DNA from: GCA-2699445 sp032127075
GTDB lineage: Bacteria > Actinomycetota > Actinomycetes > S36-B12 > GCA-2699445
DNA length: 29,571 nt
Assembly: GCA_032127075.1 (NCBI GenBank)
Contig: JAQAZZ010000240.1
Location: 1 to 29,571, forward strand
Reading direction: 5' to 3'
The translations under genes were made by a program, and so were the position numbers. Positions 16,752 to 23,513 of this stretch are shown in pieces. How positions within the stretch are numbered: position 1 is the first letter of the stretch; each line of letters opens with the position of its first letter. The notes below the pieces were generated by a model. It ran no database searches. It saw only the letters and a list, made by a program, of their open reading frames with translations, and had not been told where the DNA came from.

Positions 16752-17312
16752 GTGGCGACGACCAACGATCTGAAGAACGGGCTGGTCCTCAATCTGGACG
16801 GCCAGTTGTGGACCGTGACCGAATTCCAGCATGTGAAGCCGGGCAAGGGCGGCGCCTTCGTGCGCACGAAGCTGAAGAACGTGCTGTCCGGCAAGGTCGT
16901 GGACAGGACATTCAACGCCGGTGTCAAGGTGGAGACCGCCAACGTGGACAAGCGCGAGATGCAGTACCTGTACCACGACGGCGACTCCTACGTGTTCATG
17001 GACACCTCGTCCTACGACCAGATCCCGGTGCCCGAAGCAGTCGTGGGCTCCGCGGCCAACTACCTGCTGGAGAATCAGAACGCCACAGTCGCGCTGCACG
17101 ACGGCAATCCCCTGTACATCGAACTGCCGGCGTCGGTGGAACTTGTGATCACCTTCACCGAGCCCGGTCTGCAGGGGGACCGTTCCAGCGGCGGCACAAA
17201 ACCCGCGCAGCTGGAGACGGGTGCGAACATCCAGGTCCCACTCTTCGTGGGGGAGGGCACCAAGGTGAAGGTGGACACCAGGGACGGTTCCTACCTCGGG
17301 CGCGTCAACTAA
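16752..17312 (+). CDS. efp: Translation elongation factor P
   Basis: Binds between the P and E sites of stalled ribosomes and speeds peptide bond formation at polyproline. The GTG at 16752 has AGGAG about 8 nt upstream and gives 186 residues, normal length. The KOW-like domain I opens with TTNDLKNGLVL and carries the functional loop HVKPGKGGAF with Lys32 at the tip. OB domains II and III follow, closing with the standard DTRDGSYLGRV. The loop is PGKGG, whereas the actinobacterial type I recall (for example M. tuberculosis) is PGKGP. Its stop abuts the nusB GTG with no gap. Confidence 0.96.
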   Translation: MATTNDLKNGLVLNLDGQLWTVTEFQHVKPGKGGAFVRTKLKNVLSGKVVDRTFNAGVKVETANVDKREMQYLYHDGDSYVFMDTSSYDQIPVPEAVVGSAANYLLENQNATVALHDGNPLYIELPASVELVITFTEPGLQGDRSSGGTKPAQLETGANIQVPLFVGEGTKVKVDTRDGSYLGRVN

Positions 17313-17735
17313 GTGGCCGCGCGCTCCAAGGCTCGCCGACGGGCGCTGGACATCCTGTTCGAGGCCGACGCCCGCGAGGAGGATCCCCTTGTGGTCCTGG
17401 AACAGCACCAGCAGCGGCGCAGCGCCATGGGAAACCCGGCGTTGAACACCTACACCGGGGACATCGTGGCGGGCGTTGCTGCGCATCTTGCGCAGATCGA
17501 CGAGATCATCAACACCACCTCCGTCGGCTGGGCGGTGGGGCGCATGCCCTCGGTGGACCGCGCGGCACTGCGCGTCGGCGTCTGGGAGTTGCGCTGGTCG
17601 CACGACGTCCCCGCAGGCGTCGCGATCGCCGAGGCCGTCAACGCCGCGAAGGAACTGTCAACCGACGATTCGCCCCAATTCGTCAACGGCGTCTTGGCGA
17701 AGATCGCCACCCGTCGCACTGACGAGGGCCGATGA
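17313..17735 (+). CDS. nusB: Transcription antitermination factor NusB
   Basis: A 140-residue all-helical RNA-binding protein that, with NusE (S10), binds boxA and supports rRNA antitermination. It opens ARSKARRRALDILFEADAR, whose Arg-rich helix is the RNA-contact segment, and closes with the signature RVGVWELRW-HDVPAGVAIAEAV followed by ELSTDDSPQFVNGVLAKI. The GTG immediately follows the efp TAA. This ends the plus-strand housekeeping block; a tRNA gene on the other strand starts 12 nt beyond. Confidence 0.95.
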   Translation: MAARSKARRRALDILFEADAREEDPLVVLEQHQQRRSAMGNPALNTYTGDIVAGVAAHLAQIDEIINTTSVGWAVGRMPSVDRAALRVGVWELRWSHDVPAGVAIAEAVNAAKELSTDDSPQFVNGVLAKIATRRTDEGR

Positions 17736-17746
17736 GGGCGGCGGTG

Positions 17747-17820
17747 TGCCCCGGGTGGGATTCGAACCCACACTGGACGGTGTTTGAGACCGCTTCCTCT
17801 ACCGGTTGGGATACCGGGGC
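17747..17820 (-). tRNA. tRNA with anticodon CAA (Leu-like) and short variable loop
   Basis: A 74-nt cloverleaf read on the minus strand. The acceptor GCCCCGG/CCGGGGC is a perfect 7-bp helix. The D arm is TCC/GGA (3 bp) with loop AACCGGTAGA, which has a tRNA-Leu look (GGTAGA, unpaired 13-22). The anticodon stem GCGGT/ACCGT has one G-U pair and the loop CTCAAAC puts CAA at 34-36. The T arm is GTGGG-TTCGAAT-CCCAC, the discriminator is A73, and CCA is not encoded. CAA would read the Leu codon UUG, and A73 and the D arm agree with leucine. However, the variable loop is only CCAGT (5 nt), whereas bacterial tRNA-Leu normally has a long variable arm. The gene's function and charging are therefore open. 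Confidence 0.88.
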
Positions 17821-17835
17821 GCAGTAGGCAGCGTA

Positions 17836-17850
17836 CAACCGGTCCGGTTG
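17836..17850. promoter_or_regulatory. 15-bp dyad CAACCGG-T-CCGGTTG, possible operator
   Basis: A perfect inverted repeat with 7-bp arms and a 1-nt centre, lying in the 47-nt space between the tRNA 5' end and the ATG of the ANTAR regulator, just upstream of its AGGAGG. A 1-nt loop rules out a hairpin, so a dimeric DNA-binding protein site is the natural reading. On the minus strand a TACGCT at 17830-17835 is a possible -10 for the tRNA, so the dyad could affect both genes. Inference only. Confidence 0.35.
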
Positions 17851-17867
17851 GGAACAGGAGGCAGGTG

Positions 17868-18485
17868 ATGAGCATGACGGTGCCCGTGGCCGGGCAACCG
17901 GCTCGCGCCACCATCGTTGTGGCCGAGGACGAGGCGGTGATCCGCATGGACCTCGTGGAGCAGTTGCAGGAACTTGGTTTCGACGTCGTCGGCCAGTGCG
18001 GCGACGGCGCAGCCGCGGTCCAGCTGTGCCGCACGCTCGCCCCGGACCTGGCTCTGCTCGATATCAGCATGCCCGGCATGGACGGTTTGACCGCGGCGGG
18101 GGAGATCGCTGCCATGGGCTTGACCGCCGTGGTCATGCTCACCGCCTACAGCCAGCGGGAGTTGGTGGAGCAGGCCGTTGCGGCGGGCGCGATGACCTAC
18201 TTGGTGAAGCCGTGGTCGCCCACCGAGCTGCTGCCGGCGTTGGAGTTGGCGCGCAGGCGTTTCGCCGAGATGCGGGAACTGGGCGCCAGGGTGGACGAGC
18301 TGTCCCACTCGCTGGTGGTGCGCAAGAACGTCGAACGCGCGAAGTCCAAGCTCATGGCGGCCTACGGGCTGACAGAGGAGGATGCCTTCCGCTGGTTGCA
18401 GAAGGCCGCCATGGACCGTCGTACGACGATGCTGGCGGTGGCCGAAGCGGTGCTCCAGACGTCAGGCGAGGGCGCGCAGCCGTAG
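17868..18485 (+). CDS. pdtaR: ANTAR-domain response regulator (PdtaR type)
   Basis: A 205-residue two-domain regulator. The receiver domain (about 15-130) has the acidic pair Glu20/Asp21, phospho-acceptor Asp65 in LALLDISMPGMDG, Thr92 and Lys114 in YLVKPW. The C-terminal ANTAR domain (about 140-200) shows the helical RKNVERAKSKLMAAYGLTEEDAFRWLQ pattern in two blocks, and binds paired-hexaloop RNA to prevent termination. The start is set by AGGAGG six nt before the ATG. The usual partner is a PdtaS histidine kinase, not in this window. Its 3' end overlaps the minus-strand SCP2-like gene by 24 nt. Confidence 0.92.
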   Translation: MSMTVPVAGQPARATIVVAEDEAVIRMDLVEQLQELGFDVVGQCGDGAAAVQLCRTLAPDLALLDISMPGMDGLTAAGEIAAMGLTAVVMLTAYSQRELVEQAVAAGAMTYLVKPWSPTELLPALELARRRFAEMRELGARVDELSHSLVVRKNVERAKSKLMAAYGLTEEDAFRWLQKAAMDRRTTMLAVAEAVLQTSGEGAQP

Positions 18486-18800
18486 CAGATCGCGCAGGCT
18501 CGCATCGAGGCGGACCCGACCCGTCGCCCAGGCGTGGGCGAAATGCAGGCTGCCGTCATCGAGGGCGACAAGTTCGTCGCTGTCGCAGACGAGTCGCACG
18601 TCGGTGCGGCAGTCGCCCTGCTCGACTCGGACGTTGTGGAGCCGGCCCCCCTTCATGTCGCCCACGTAGCTGATATCGAGATCGAGCAGCATCACACCGA
18701 TGCTGCGGTCCGGCAGACGCCGCAGTTTGTGCGGATCGACCTCGCTGAGGCGCGCGATCAGTGAGTCGATGGCCGCCCGGGCCTCGGCCTCCGTCGCCAT
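18462..18800 (-). CDS. SCP2 sterol-binding-domain-like small protein
   Basis: A 112-residue protein. Its alternating beta/alpha pattern, with LPDRSIGVMLLDLDISYVGDMKGGRLHNV, a central strand run (DVRLVCDSDELVAL), then a helix and GRVRLDASLRDLLRLRAL, matches the small SCP2-like proteins often found near tlyA in actinobacteria. Such proteins are lipid- or hydrophobe-binding by fold; the ligand is unknown. GGGAGG lies 6 nt before the ATG. It is convergent with the ANTAR regulator (24-nt tail overlap) and divergent from the lysine-tailed gene. Confidence 0.78.
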   Translation of the reverse strand: MATEAEARAAIDSLIARLSEVDPHKLRRLPDRSIGVMLLDLDISYVGDMKGGRLHNVRVEQGDCRTDVRLVCDSDELVALDDGSLHFAHAWATGRVRLDASLRDLLRLRALA

Positions 18801-18888
18801 ACCGAGCCTCCCAGCGCCGACGGCCGATACCCATGGCGCCGACGACCGTAACGATACTGTGGCGGCGGGGGCGCGCTACCGTTGGGAG
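18801..18888. promoter_or_regulatory. Divergent region with candidate leaderless -10 for the plus gene
   Basis: An 88-nt gap between two divergent genes. TACCGT at 18877-18882 fits a TAnnnT -10, and the GTG at 18889 begins exactly 6 nt after it, so the transcript could start on the GTG. No good -35 was seen. The same spacing is found ahead of nadK. Confidence 0.4.
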
Positions 18889-19644
18889 GTGGCTCAACCC
18901 GAACGGGCGCCCAAGAAGCGGAAGGTGGAGAGCATGCTCGACGTTCTACGGGGCTACCTGCAGGTGGCCAACGGGCTGGGCGAGATCACGGTGCAGCGCG
19001 CCCGTGAACTTGCCGAGGTACTGGCATCCCAGGGAATGCAGTTGAGTTCCCGCAGCCAGGAGCAGGTCCAAACGCTGACCGACGAACTGCTGGAGTCGGC
19101 GCAGACCAATCGCGACCTGCTGACCGGCGTTGTGCGCACGGAGGTGGAGCGTGCCGTCGGCCGGATGGGCTTCGTGCGTGAGGAGGAACTGGCCGCGGTC
19201 CGCCAACACGTCCACCGGCTCGAGGAGCAGATCCACAAGGAGCAGCAGCGGGCTGCAGATCGGGCGACCGGCGTGGTACTCGGCGCCGCCGATGCTTCGA
19301 CCATGGCCGCGAAGTCGGCTGTGTCCAGCGCCTCCAAGACCGTGTCCGATGCGGCCGGCAAGGTGAAGGGTCTCGCCGATGTCGCGGAGAAGGCCGCGAC
19401 CGACACCGCCAAGGCAGCCAGCGGCGGCGCGCGACGCGCTGTTCCGCGGGCCGCAGCCAAGGGTGCCACGCCGAAGAAGGCCACAGGCGCGCAGAAGACC
19501 ACCGCCAAGAAGGCCACCGCCAAGAAGGCGACGGCCAAGAAGACCACCGCCAAGAAGGCGACGGCCAAGAAGGCGACGGCCGAGGCGACCACGCCACCGG
19601 ATGCGCCGATTGCCGGAATCGGCAGCGACAAGGAGACCACATGA
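18889..19644 (+). CDS. Helical protein with histone-H1-like lysine tail, unknown function
   Basis: A 251-residue protein. After a short basic KKRK segment it has a long helical region (about 15-130) with coiled-coil character (SRSQEQVQTLTDELLESAQ, VRQHVHRLEEQIHKEQQ), somewhat like phasin or PhaF-type granule proteins. An Ala/Ser-rich linker and a Lys/Ala/Thr tail with five TAKKA-type repeats follow, as in H1-like or HU-extended proteins that bind DNA. Start: the GTG at 18889 is taken as a leaderless start; the ATG at 18934 with GGTGGAG just upstream is the alternative and would remove KKRK. The stop overlaps the next gene by 4 nt. Function is not assigned. Confidence 0.72.
   Translation: MAQPERAPKKRKVESMLDVLRGYLQVANGLGEITVQRARELAEVLASQGMQLSSRSQEQVQTLTDELLESAQTNRDLLTGVVRTEVERAVGRMGFVREEELAAVRQHVHRLEEQIHKEQQRAADRATGVVLGAADASTMAAKSAVSSASKTVSDAAGKVKGLADVAEKAATDTAKAASGGARRAVPRAAAKGATPKKATGAQKTTAKKATAKKATAKKTTAKKATAKKATAEATTPPDAPIAGIGSDKETT
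19501..19575 (+). repeat. Five 15-bp tandem repeats encoding TAKKA
   Basis: In-frame units at 19501, 19516, 19531, 19546 and 19561, each close to ACCGCCAAGAAGGCG, encoding TAKKA (the third TAKKT). Differences are mainly third-base C/G changes, so the array is older or less homogenised than the pilO repeat. Confidence 0.92.
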
Positions 19645-19970
19645 CGCCCGATGACGAGCTGCAGTCCCGCCCGACAGGCCAGGAACCGGCCGACGGCTCC
19701 GCCACGGCCGACCCTGCTGTGATGTCGGTACTGCCCGACGGCGAAGGTTCTGCGGAGGTCGTGGGTCTGGCACCGGAACAGTTGTCGGCGATGATCGCCG
19801 GTCTGCAGGGTGAACTCGCCGGGACGGCCAAGACCGGCAACCCGGCCGTTGATGCCGCCATGGAACGCCTCGGGGACCTCGACCCTGCCGACTTGGGCGG
19901 ATCGGCCGACGTGCTGGCCGATGTGCTGCACCGGCTGGAAGCAGCGATGGGCGAGGGCACGGACAACTGA
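19641..19970 (+). CDS. Small acidic hypothetical protein
   Basis: A 109-residue protein with no recognised domain. It is acidic, its first 35 residues look disordered (rich in D, E, G, P, S), and the rest is probably helical (LAPEQLSAMIAGLQGELAG, then ADVLADVLHRLEAAMG). The ATG overlaps the stop of the lysine-tailed gene, and tlyA starts 4 nt after its stop, so it belongs to one transcript. A partner role for the basic upstream protein is a guess from charge alone. Confidence 0.65.
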   Translation: MTPDDELQSRPTGQEPADGSATADPAVMSVLPDGEGSAEVVGLAPEQLSAMIAGLQGELAGTAKTGNPAVDAAMERLGDLDPADLGGSADVLADVLHRLEAAMGEGTDN

Positions 19971-19973
19971 GGC

Positions 19974-20777
19974 GTGGCCGCAACACGCCGCCGGTTGGAC
20001 CGGGAACTGACCCGTCGCGGCCTGGCGTCGTCCGGCGAGGAGGCCCGCCGCCTCATAGTCGCCGGTCGGGTCACAGTGGACGGCCAAGCGGCCGACAAGC
20101 CGGCCCGGATGGTCTTGGCCAGCGCCGCGGTTGTGGTGCGGCCGGCGGCCGGCGGCGAGTATGCCTCGCGGGGCGGCCACAAACTTGCCGGTGCGCTGGC
20201 GGAGTTCACGGCCGCAGGTCTGGCGCCCGTGTCGGGCCGGACTTGCCTGGATGCCGGTGCTTCGACCGGAGGGTTCACCGATGTCCTGCTCCGCGAGGGG
20301 GCCGCGCAGGTCATCGCCGTCGACGTCGGATACGGGCAGATGGTGTGGCGGTTGCAGTCCGACCCGCGTGTTGCCGTGATGGACCGGACCAACGTGCGGT
20401 ACCTCGAGCCAGCGGACTTGCCGCACGTCCCGACGCTTGTCGTCGCCGACTTGTCATTCATCTCGTTGCGACTGGTCCTGCCCGCGCTCGTCGCGGTCTG
20501 CGACCCCGCGGGCGACCTGGTGGTCATGGTGAAACCACAGTTCGAGGTGGGCCGCGATCTCCTCGGCAAGGGCGGGGTTGTCACTGATCCCGCCGACCGG
20601 GCCGATGCGGTGTGGTCGGTGGCGGCGGCCGCCGCCGATCTTGGCTGGGGGTCGGTCGGCATCGCCCGCAGCCGGCTGCCGGGGCCTTCGGGGAACGTGG
20701 AGTTCTTCCTCTGGCTGCGGCGGGGTCCGGCTTCGACGGACCGGGCCGATGTGATCCGCGCCTGTGCGCCGCAGTAG
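19974..20777 (+). CDS. tlyA: rRNA 2'-O-methyltransferase TlyA (S4 plus FtsJ-like)
   Basis: A 267-residue TlyA-family protein. The N-terminal S4 RNA-binding domain (about 3-60) shows RLDRELTRRGLASSGEEARRL and GRVTVDGQ. The methyltransferase domain follows with SRGGHKL (Lys70), the SAM loop LDAGASTGGFTDVLL (92-106), VADLSFISL (Asp159), MVKPQFEVG (Lys187) and GNVEFFLWL, giving the expected K-D-K-E set. In mycobacteria TlyA methylates 16S and 23S rRNA and confers sensitivity to capreomycin. The GTG at 19974 yields a normal length. In many actinobacteria nadK follows directly; here transport genes intervene. Confidence 0.94.
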   Translation: MAATRRRLDRELTRRGLASSGEEARRLIVAGRVTVDGQAADKPARMVLASAAVVVRPAAGGEYASRGGHKLAGALAEFTAAGLAPVSGRTCLDAGASTGGFTDVLLREGAAQVIAVDVGYGQMVWRLQSDPRVAVMDRTNVRYLEPADLPHVPTLVVADLSFISLRLVLPALVAVCDPAGDLVVMVKPQFEVGRDLLGKGGVVTDPADRADAVWSVAAAAADLGWGSVGIARSRLPGPSGNVEFFLWLRRGPASTDRADVIRACAPQ

Positions 20778-20907
20778 CAGGCCGACGCCGGTGGCTACAA
20801 ATCCGCAACAGACGGTGGCCTGGCGCAGGGGGTCCTGGGCGCGCGGCGGTATGTCCGATATCTTGGCGTTCACCGTGGATCGGCCGCGGCGGCTAAGAAG
20901 GGACATC
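20778..20907 (+). promoter_or_regulatory. tlyA-binding protein intergenic region
   Basis: A 130-nt gap that should carry the promoter of the binding-protein gene. TTGGCG at 20863 is a possible -35 but no matching -10 stands at 16-18 bp. An in-frame ATG at 20851 would add 19 residues before the signal peptide; AAGGGG just before 20908 favours the later start. Confidence 0.3.
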
Positions 20908-22203
20908 ATGGCTTTGCGCAAGAAGAAATCCTTGCAGGCCGCAGCGCTGGCCGGGGCGTTCGCCTTGGCGCTGGGCGGCTGCAGCAGTGATTCAGGGGCA
21001 GAAGAGGACGGCTCATCCGCCGCCTCGCCGAAGGACGGCGTGTTGAAGATCGGCACGGTGCTGCCGCAGACGGGTTCGCTGGCATTCCTCGGGCCGCCGG
21101 AGTTCGCCGGCGTGAACCTCGCAGTGTCGGAGATCAACGACGCCGGCGGTGTTCTGGGCAAGCCGGTCGAGGTCTTCGAGGGCGACTCCAGCGACACATC
21201 CACCAACATCGCCTCGACGACTTCCGATCAGATGATCTCGCGCGGCAGCGATGTCATCATCGGTGCCGCGTCGTCGTCGGTTTCGCTGTCGATCATCGAC
21301 AAGATCACCAGCGCCGGCGTGATCCAGTTCTCCCCGGCCAACACCTCCCCGGAACTGAGCACCTATGACGACAATGGGCTCTACTGGCGCACGTCTCCGC
21401 CGGATACGTTCCAGGGTCAGGTTCTCGCCGAGGTGGTGACCAGCGCCAACAAGACGAAGCCAGCCGTCATGGTGCTGCAGGACTCCTACGGCGAAGGCCT
21501 CGCAACCAACTTCCAGTCCAACTTCGAAAGTGCCGGCGGCACCCTCGCGGGCGATCCGATCTTCTACGACCCCAAGGCGGCCACATTCGACGCCGAGGTG
21601 GGTCAGGCGAAGGCGTTGGATCCAGATGCCATCGTGCTGATCGGCTTCGAGGAGTCGAAGAAGATCATCCAGGAACTGATCAAGCAGGGAATCGGACCCG
21701 ACAAGACCAGCCTCTTCCTCGTGGACGGCAACCTGTCGAACTCGCTGGCCAAGGGACTGCCGAAGGGGATCATGGCGGGAACCCTCGGGACCCTGCCGGG
21801 CGCCGACGCCCCGACCGAGTTCAAAGACCGGATGAAGGAAGTTGACCCCAAACTGGAGGACTTCAGCTACGGTCCTGAGTCCTACGACGCCGTGGTCGTC
21901 TCCGCGTTGGCCGCAATCGCAGCGAACAGCGACAGCGGCCCCGATATCGCCAGCCAGCTGGTGGATGTCACCAGCGGCGGTGAGAAGTGCGACACCTTCG
22001 AGGAGTGCGCCAAGTTCCTCGAGGAGGGCAAGGACATCGACTACGACGGTCAGTCCGGTCCCATCGACTTCCAGGACAACGGCGACCCGGGCCAAGCGGT
22101 CATGGGTGTCTACGAGTTCGGCCAGGACAACACCTATGTGTCCGACCGGTTCGTCGAGGGCGCCGTGCCGCCGGTCGATGGTGGCGAATCGTCGGAAGGC
22201 TGA
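20908..22203 (+). CDS. ABC transporter substrate-binding lipoprotein (LivK/HAAT type)
   Basis: A 431-residue periplasmic-binding-protein fold type I receptor. The signal peptide has KKK in its n-region and lipobox LALGGC, giving lipidated Cys25. The mature protein opens DGVLKIGTVLPQTGSLAFLGPPEFAGVNLAVSEIN, the standard HAAT start, and continues with SDQMISRGSDVIIGAASS and VMVLQDSYGEGLA. The C-terminal region has GPESYDAVVVSALA and GPIDFQDNGDPGQAVMGVYEF. Ligands of this family range from Leu/Ile/Val to amides, urea and aromatic or dicarboxylic acids and cannot be told from sequence here. It faces the permease operon tail-to-tail with a shared hairpin between them. Confidence 0.92.
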   Translation: MALRKKKSLQAAALAGAFALALGGCSSDSGAEEDGSSAASPKDGVLKIGTVLPQTGSLAFLGPPEFAGVNLAVSEINDAGGVLGKPVEVFEGDSSDTSTNIASTTSDQMISRGSDVIIGAASSSVSLSIIDKITSAGVIQFSPANTSPELSTYDDNGLYWRTSPPDTFQGQVLAEVVTSANKTKPAVMVLQDSYGEGLATNFQSNFESAGGTLAGDPIFYDPKAATFDAEVGQAKALDPDAIVLIGFEESKKIIQELIKQGIGPDKTSLFLVDGNLSNSLAKGLPKGIMAGTLGTLPGADAPTEFKDRMKEVDPKLEDFSYGPESYDAVVVSALAAIAANSDSGPDIASQLVDVTSGGEKCDTFEECAKFLEEGKDIDYDGQSGPIDFQDNGDPGQAVMGVYEFGQDNTYVSDRFVEGAVPPVDGGESSEG

Positions 22204-22219
22204 TCGACAACGCACTACC

Positions 22220-22254
22220 ACTGAGGGGCCGGCCGAGATGGTCGGCCCCTCAGT
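22220..22254. terminator. Intrinsic terminator-like hairpin, probably bidirectional
   Basis: A 15-bp stem (ACTGAGGGGCCGGCC with GGTCGGCCCCTCAGT, one G-U) and loop GAGAT. It lies 16 nt after the binding-protein stop and 56 nt beyond the stop of the converging CoA-transferase. The trailing tract is only CTGTTCC, so it is U-poor, as is common in GC-rich actinobacteria. Confidence 0.8.
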
Positions 22255-22310
22255 CTGTTCCAGGCACCCCTCGCGCTGCCAGCTCGCTCAACCGTGAGCG
22301 TCGCGCCAGG

Positions 22311-23513
22311 TCAGCGCGAGGGACCGACGACACCGTCGCGGCGCAGTTGCGCGATCTCGCCACCGGTGAGGCCGAGCAGGTCGGCGAGGACTTCTTCTGA
22401 CCCGGCGCCCAGCGCCGGTCCAAGTGACTCCACACTGCCCGGAGTGTCGGAGAGGTGTGGGACGACACCGGGAACCACAACCTCTCCGGCCGCCTGGTCC
22501 ACGAGCCGCAACAGGTTGCCCCGGGCGGCGAACTGCGGGTCGGCGAAGATGTCGGCGATGGAGTTGATGGGACCGCAGGGGACCTCACCGGCCTCGCACT
22601 CGGCCAGAACCGCCGCCTGGGAGCGGGACCGGGTGAAGTCCGACACTATGCCGTTGACTTCGTCGCGATGCGCCAGCCGATCGGGGGACCGGCTGAACCG
22701 ATCCAACAGTTCCGGTTGCCCCATCACTGCGCTGAGGCGGGCGAACATGCGGTCGGACGTACAGGCGATGGCGACCCAGCGGCCATCGGCGGTCTCGAAG
22801 TGTCCGTGCGGGCACGCCAGCAGGGTGCCCACCCCTTCCCGCTGTCGGACCGTGCCGTGCGCGGCGTAGGCGGGTGCGAGCTCGTCGAGCAGCCGGAACA
22901 CCGATTCGTACAGCGCGACATCGACCACCTGGCCCCGCCCGGTCTGTTCCCGGCCCTTCAGTGCGATGAGCACGCCGATGGCGCCGTAGAGCCCGGTGGC
23001 GTAGTCGGCCAGCGAGGTGGAACCTGGTGTCACCGGGGGGCCGTCCGGCATGCCGGCCAGGTAGGTGAGGCCGCCGAACGCCTGGGCGATGCGCGCGAAG
23101 CCCGGTCGATCCGCGTAAGGTCCTGTCTGGCCGTAGCCCGACACCCGCAGCATGATCAACGCCGGATTGACGGCACTGAGCTCGTCCCAGCCCAGACCCC
23201 AGCGCTCCATGGTGCCGGGGCGGAAGTTCTCGCATACGACGTCGGAGTGCGCGACCAGCCGTCTGAACAGCTCGGCACCGCGCGGGTCGCGCAGGTCCAA
23301 CGGCAGGGACTTCTTGTTCCGTGCTTCTGACAGCCAGGCCAGCGTGTCGCCGTCCCGCGGCGTCGGGGTGCCGTAGTGGCGCCAGGGATCCCCGCCCCGC
23401 GGGTTCTCCACCTTGATGACTTCGGCGCCGAACTCGCCGAGGATGGTGGCGGTGAACGGTGCGGCCACGAACGTGGCAGCGTCGATGACCCGCAGACCCG
23501 ACAGCGGCTTCAA
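22311..23513 (-). CDS. CaiB/BaiF (family III) CoA-transferase
   Basis: A 400-residue family III CoA-transferase, which moves CoA between carboxylic acids through an enzyme anhydride. It opens with LSGLRVIDAATFVAAPFTATILGEFGAEVIKVE, continues with NKKSLPLDL, CENFRPGTMERWGL and RVSGYGQTGPYADRPGF, and carries the catalytic Asp170 in TSLADYATG. The start is a TTG at 23513 overlapping the livF TGA (TTGA), the only position giving the family's usual N-terminus. It is the last gene of the permease operon, which suggests that the imported compound is a carboxylate activated to its CoA ester. Acceptor identity (for example carnitine, mesaconate, succinyl or aromatic types) is unresolved. Confidence 0.9.
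   Translation of the reverse strand: MKPLSGLRVIDAATFVAAPFTATILGEFGAEVIKVENPRGGDPWRHYGTPTPRDGDTLAWLSEARNKKSLPLDLRDPRGAELFRRLVAHSDVVCENFRPGTMERWGLGWDELSAVNPALIMLRVSGYGQTGPYADRPGFARIAQAFGGLTYLAGMPDGPPVTPGSTSLADYATGLYGAIGVLIALKGREQTGRGQVVDVALYESVFRLLDELAPAYAAHGTVRQREGVGTLLACPHGHFETADGRWVAIACTSDRMFARLSAVMGQPELLDRFSRSPDRLAHRDEVNGIVSDFTRSRSQAAVLAECEAGEVPCGPINSIADIFADPQFAARGNLLRLVDQAAGEVVVPGVVPHLSDTPGSVESLGPALGAGSEEVLADLLGLTGGEIAQLRRDGVVGPSR

Noticed and set aside
17831..17858. A full -35/-10 promoter for the tRNA on the minus strand
   Set aside because: TACGCT is an acceptable -10 but nothing near 17853-17858 resembles a -35; noted only within the dyad entry.
19501..19575. CRISPR-like array
   Set aside because: Contiguous 15-bp in-frame units with no spacers; a coding repeat.
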